Below are positions 63,089 through 64,000 of a DNA stretch of 64,000 bases, in pieces. The notes under the pieces are model-generated. The model saw only the letters and a list, made by a program, of their open reading frames with translations, ran no database searches and was not told where the DNA came from. The position numbers and the translations under genes are program-made. The DNA is from Ktedonobacter racemifer DSM 44963 (GTDB lineage: Bacteria > Chloroflexota > Ktedonobacteria > Ktedonobacterales > Ktedonobacteraceae). The DNA is taken from the NCBI RefSeq assembly GCF_000178855.1, contig NZ_ADVG01000003.1, positions 2,529,341-2,593,340 of the forward strand, given 5' to 3'. Each line of letters begins with the position of its first letter. Within the stretch, counting starts at the first letter, position 1.

Positions 63089-64000
63089 ATGCCTGTACCT
63101 AAGAAGCGTATCACATCGACCTCAGAAGCGACAAAAGTGGAGTCATCGGACCCTTCGGTGCCAGATGAACAGGAATTTCGTCAACGGATACGGAGCCTGG
63201 CAGTCAGTGCGATGCGAGTAGTGATTGAAGAAGTCATGCGTCAGGAGCTTGAGCAGTGTCTCCATGCAGCGTGGGGAGAAAGCACCCCTGAGAGAAAAGG
63301 GTATCGGAATGGCTCTTACACACGGGATCTGGTGACCAGGACTGGTCGTATCGAAGATCTCTCCGTTCCTCGGGATCGTGAGGGACAGTTTCATACGCAG
63401 GTCTTTGAGCGGTATGAGAGGTATGAACCCGAAGTAGCCGAAGCCTTAACAGAGATGTTCGTCAGTGGTACCTCCACCCATAAAGTGGGCCAAGTGGCCA
63501 AAAAGCTCACGGGAGTAGCACCTTCGGCCAGCTCAGTAAGCCGTCTCAATCACACTTTAACTGAACAATATGAAGCGTGGCGCCAGCGCCCTCTGCTTGC
63601 TCACTACCGAATCTTGTACCTCGATGGCATCCATTTTACCGTGCGGCATGGCAGCCAAACCGATTCCACCATCATTTTAACAGCATTGGGAGTAGATCTG
63701 GAAGGCAACAAAGAAGTCCTGGCATTGCGGGCCTGTGCAGAGGAAGATAAAGATGGCTGGAGTTGCCTGCTCCAAGATCTGCGCAGACGTGGAGCGACAG
63801 AGGTAGATCTGATCGTCACCGATGGGCATGATGGTCTTTTGGCAGCGGTTGATGCGTTGTTCACGGCAACACTACGGCAGCGGTGCCTGGTTCATAAGCA
63901 ACGCAACGTACTCAAAGCTATCCCTCATCGCGAGCGCAAGGAGGTAGCAGCCGAACTGAACGGGATCTTCAAGCAAGAAAAGAGAGAAGACGCACAGGTG
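63089..64000 (+). CDS. IS256-family transposase (3' end beyond window)
   Basis: 304 residues visible. CGGAGGAAACT precedes the ATG. EFRQRIRSLAVSAMRVVIEE, ERKGYRNGSYTRDLVTRTGR, YLDGIHFTVRHGSQTDSTII (first Asp), LIVTDGHDGLLAAVDALFTA (second Asp) and QRCLVHKQRNVLKAIPHRER match IS256 (mutator-type) transposases. The last Glu lies outside the window. Confidence 0.93.
   Translation, partial: MPVPKKRITSTSEATKVESSDPSVPDEQEFRQRIRSLAVSAMRVVIEEVMRQELEQCLHAAWGESTPERKGYRNGSYTRDLVTRTGRIEDLSVPRDREGQFHTQVFERYERYEPEVAEALTEMFVSGTSTHKVGQVAKKLTGVAPSASSVSRLNHTLTEQYEAWRQRPLLAHYRILYLDGIHFTVRHGSQTDSTIILTALGVDLEGNKEVLALRACAEEDKDGWSCLLQDLRRRGATEVDLIVTDGHDGLLAAVDALFTATLRQRCLVHKQRNVLKAIPHRERKEVAAELNGIFKQEKREDAQV

Overview
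The window looks like an accessory, insertion-sequence-dense part of a Ktedonobacteria-type (Chloroflexota) chromosome or large replicon. This is an inference from three things: F420-type oxidoreductases beside TetR/MarR/MerR regulators, a very high IS load (ISL3, ISAs1, IS630, IS6, IS3, IS4, IS256, TnpB and a Tn7-like element), and a group II intron nested in an IS. No rRNA, tRNA or CRISPR array was seen.

Layout. 0-1 kb: a MerR regulator cut by the window edge, divergent from a small Cys-containing protein, with a classical 19-bp-spacer MerR promoter. 1-3.4 kb: a large DDE transposase and an ISL3 remnant. 3.6-10.2 kb: an ISL3 element carrying a DUF6210-like passenger gene, inserted in the end of a decayed Tn7-like module (TnsA-TnsB fusion plus a broken TnsC ATPase); two short elements here have matching TGTAAATCCC / TGTACATCCC termini. 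10-16 kb: GNAT, a zinc-ribbon/WD40-type membrane protein, and a translationally coupled gene pair split by a second ISL3 element. 16.9-21.4 kb: an LLM-class F420 oxidoreductase, an IS6 element, a MarR regulator, a deazaflavin-dependent nitroreductase-like protein and a truncated LysE exporter, interleaved with small inverted-repeat elements. 21.7-29.5 kb: a third ISL3 with a passenger gene, HIT proteins, and a serine recombinase interrupted by an IS4-type element that itself carries a HIT gene and has an 11-bp target duplication. 29.6-38 kb: a methyltransferase, IS3 and IS630 elements, and a GT1 glycosyltransferase with a TetR regulator. 38-44 kb: IS6, unfamiliar hypotheticals including a tandem-repeat YPG protein, a DUF6398 protein and an ISL3 remnant. 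44.5-48.9 kb: an SMP-30 gene truncated by an ISAs1 element whose own transposase is split by a complete group II intron (RT-HNH ORF). 49-52 kb: a membrane protein, an ABC-2 transporter and TetR with matching operators. 53-55 kb: a TipAL-type MerR divergent from a DUF2268 zinc protease, with duplicated operators. 55-64 kb: IS630, a truncated integrase, GNAT, a DUF5134 remnant, PPOX-like and DUF899 proteins, TnpB, and the start of an IS256 transposase.

Most functional genes are one- or two-gene units with their own regulator; most of the remaining sequence is mobile or mobile-derived. The strongest unusual signals are IS elements with passenger genes, the TnsAB-fusion Tn7-like remnant with short cognate-ended elements, and the nested group II intron.
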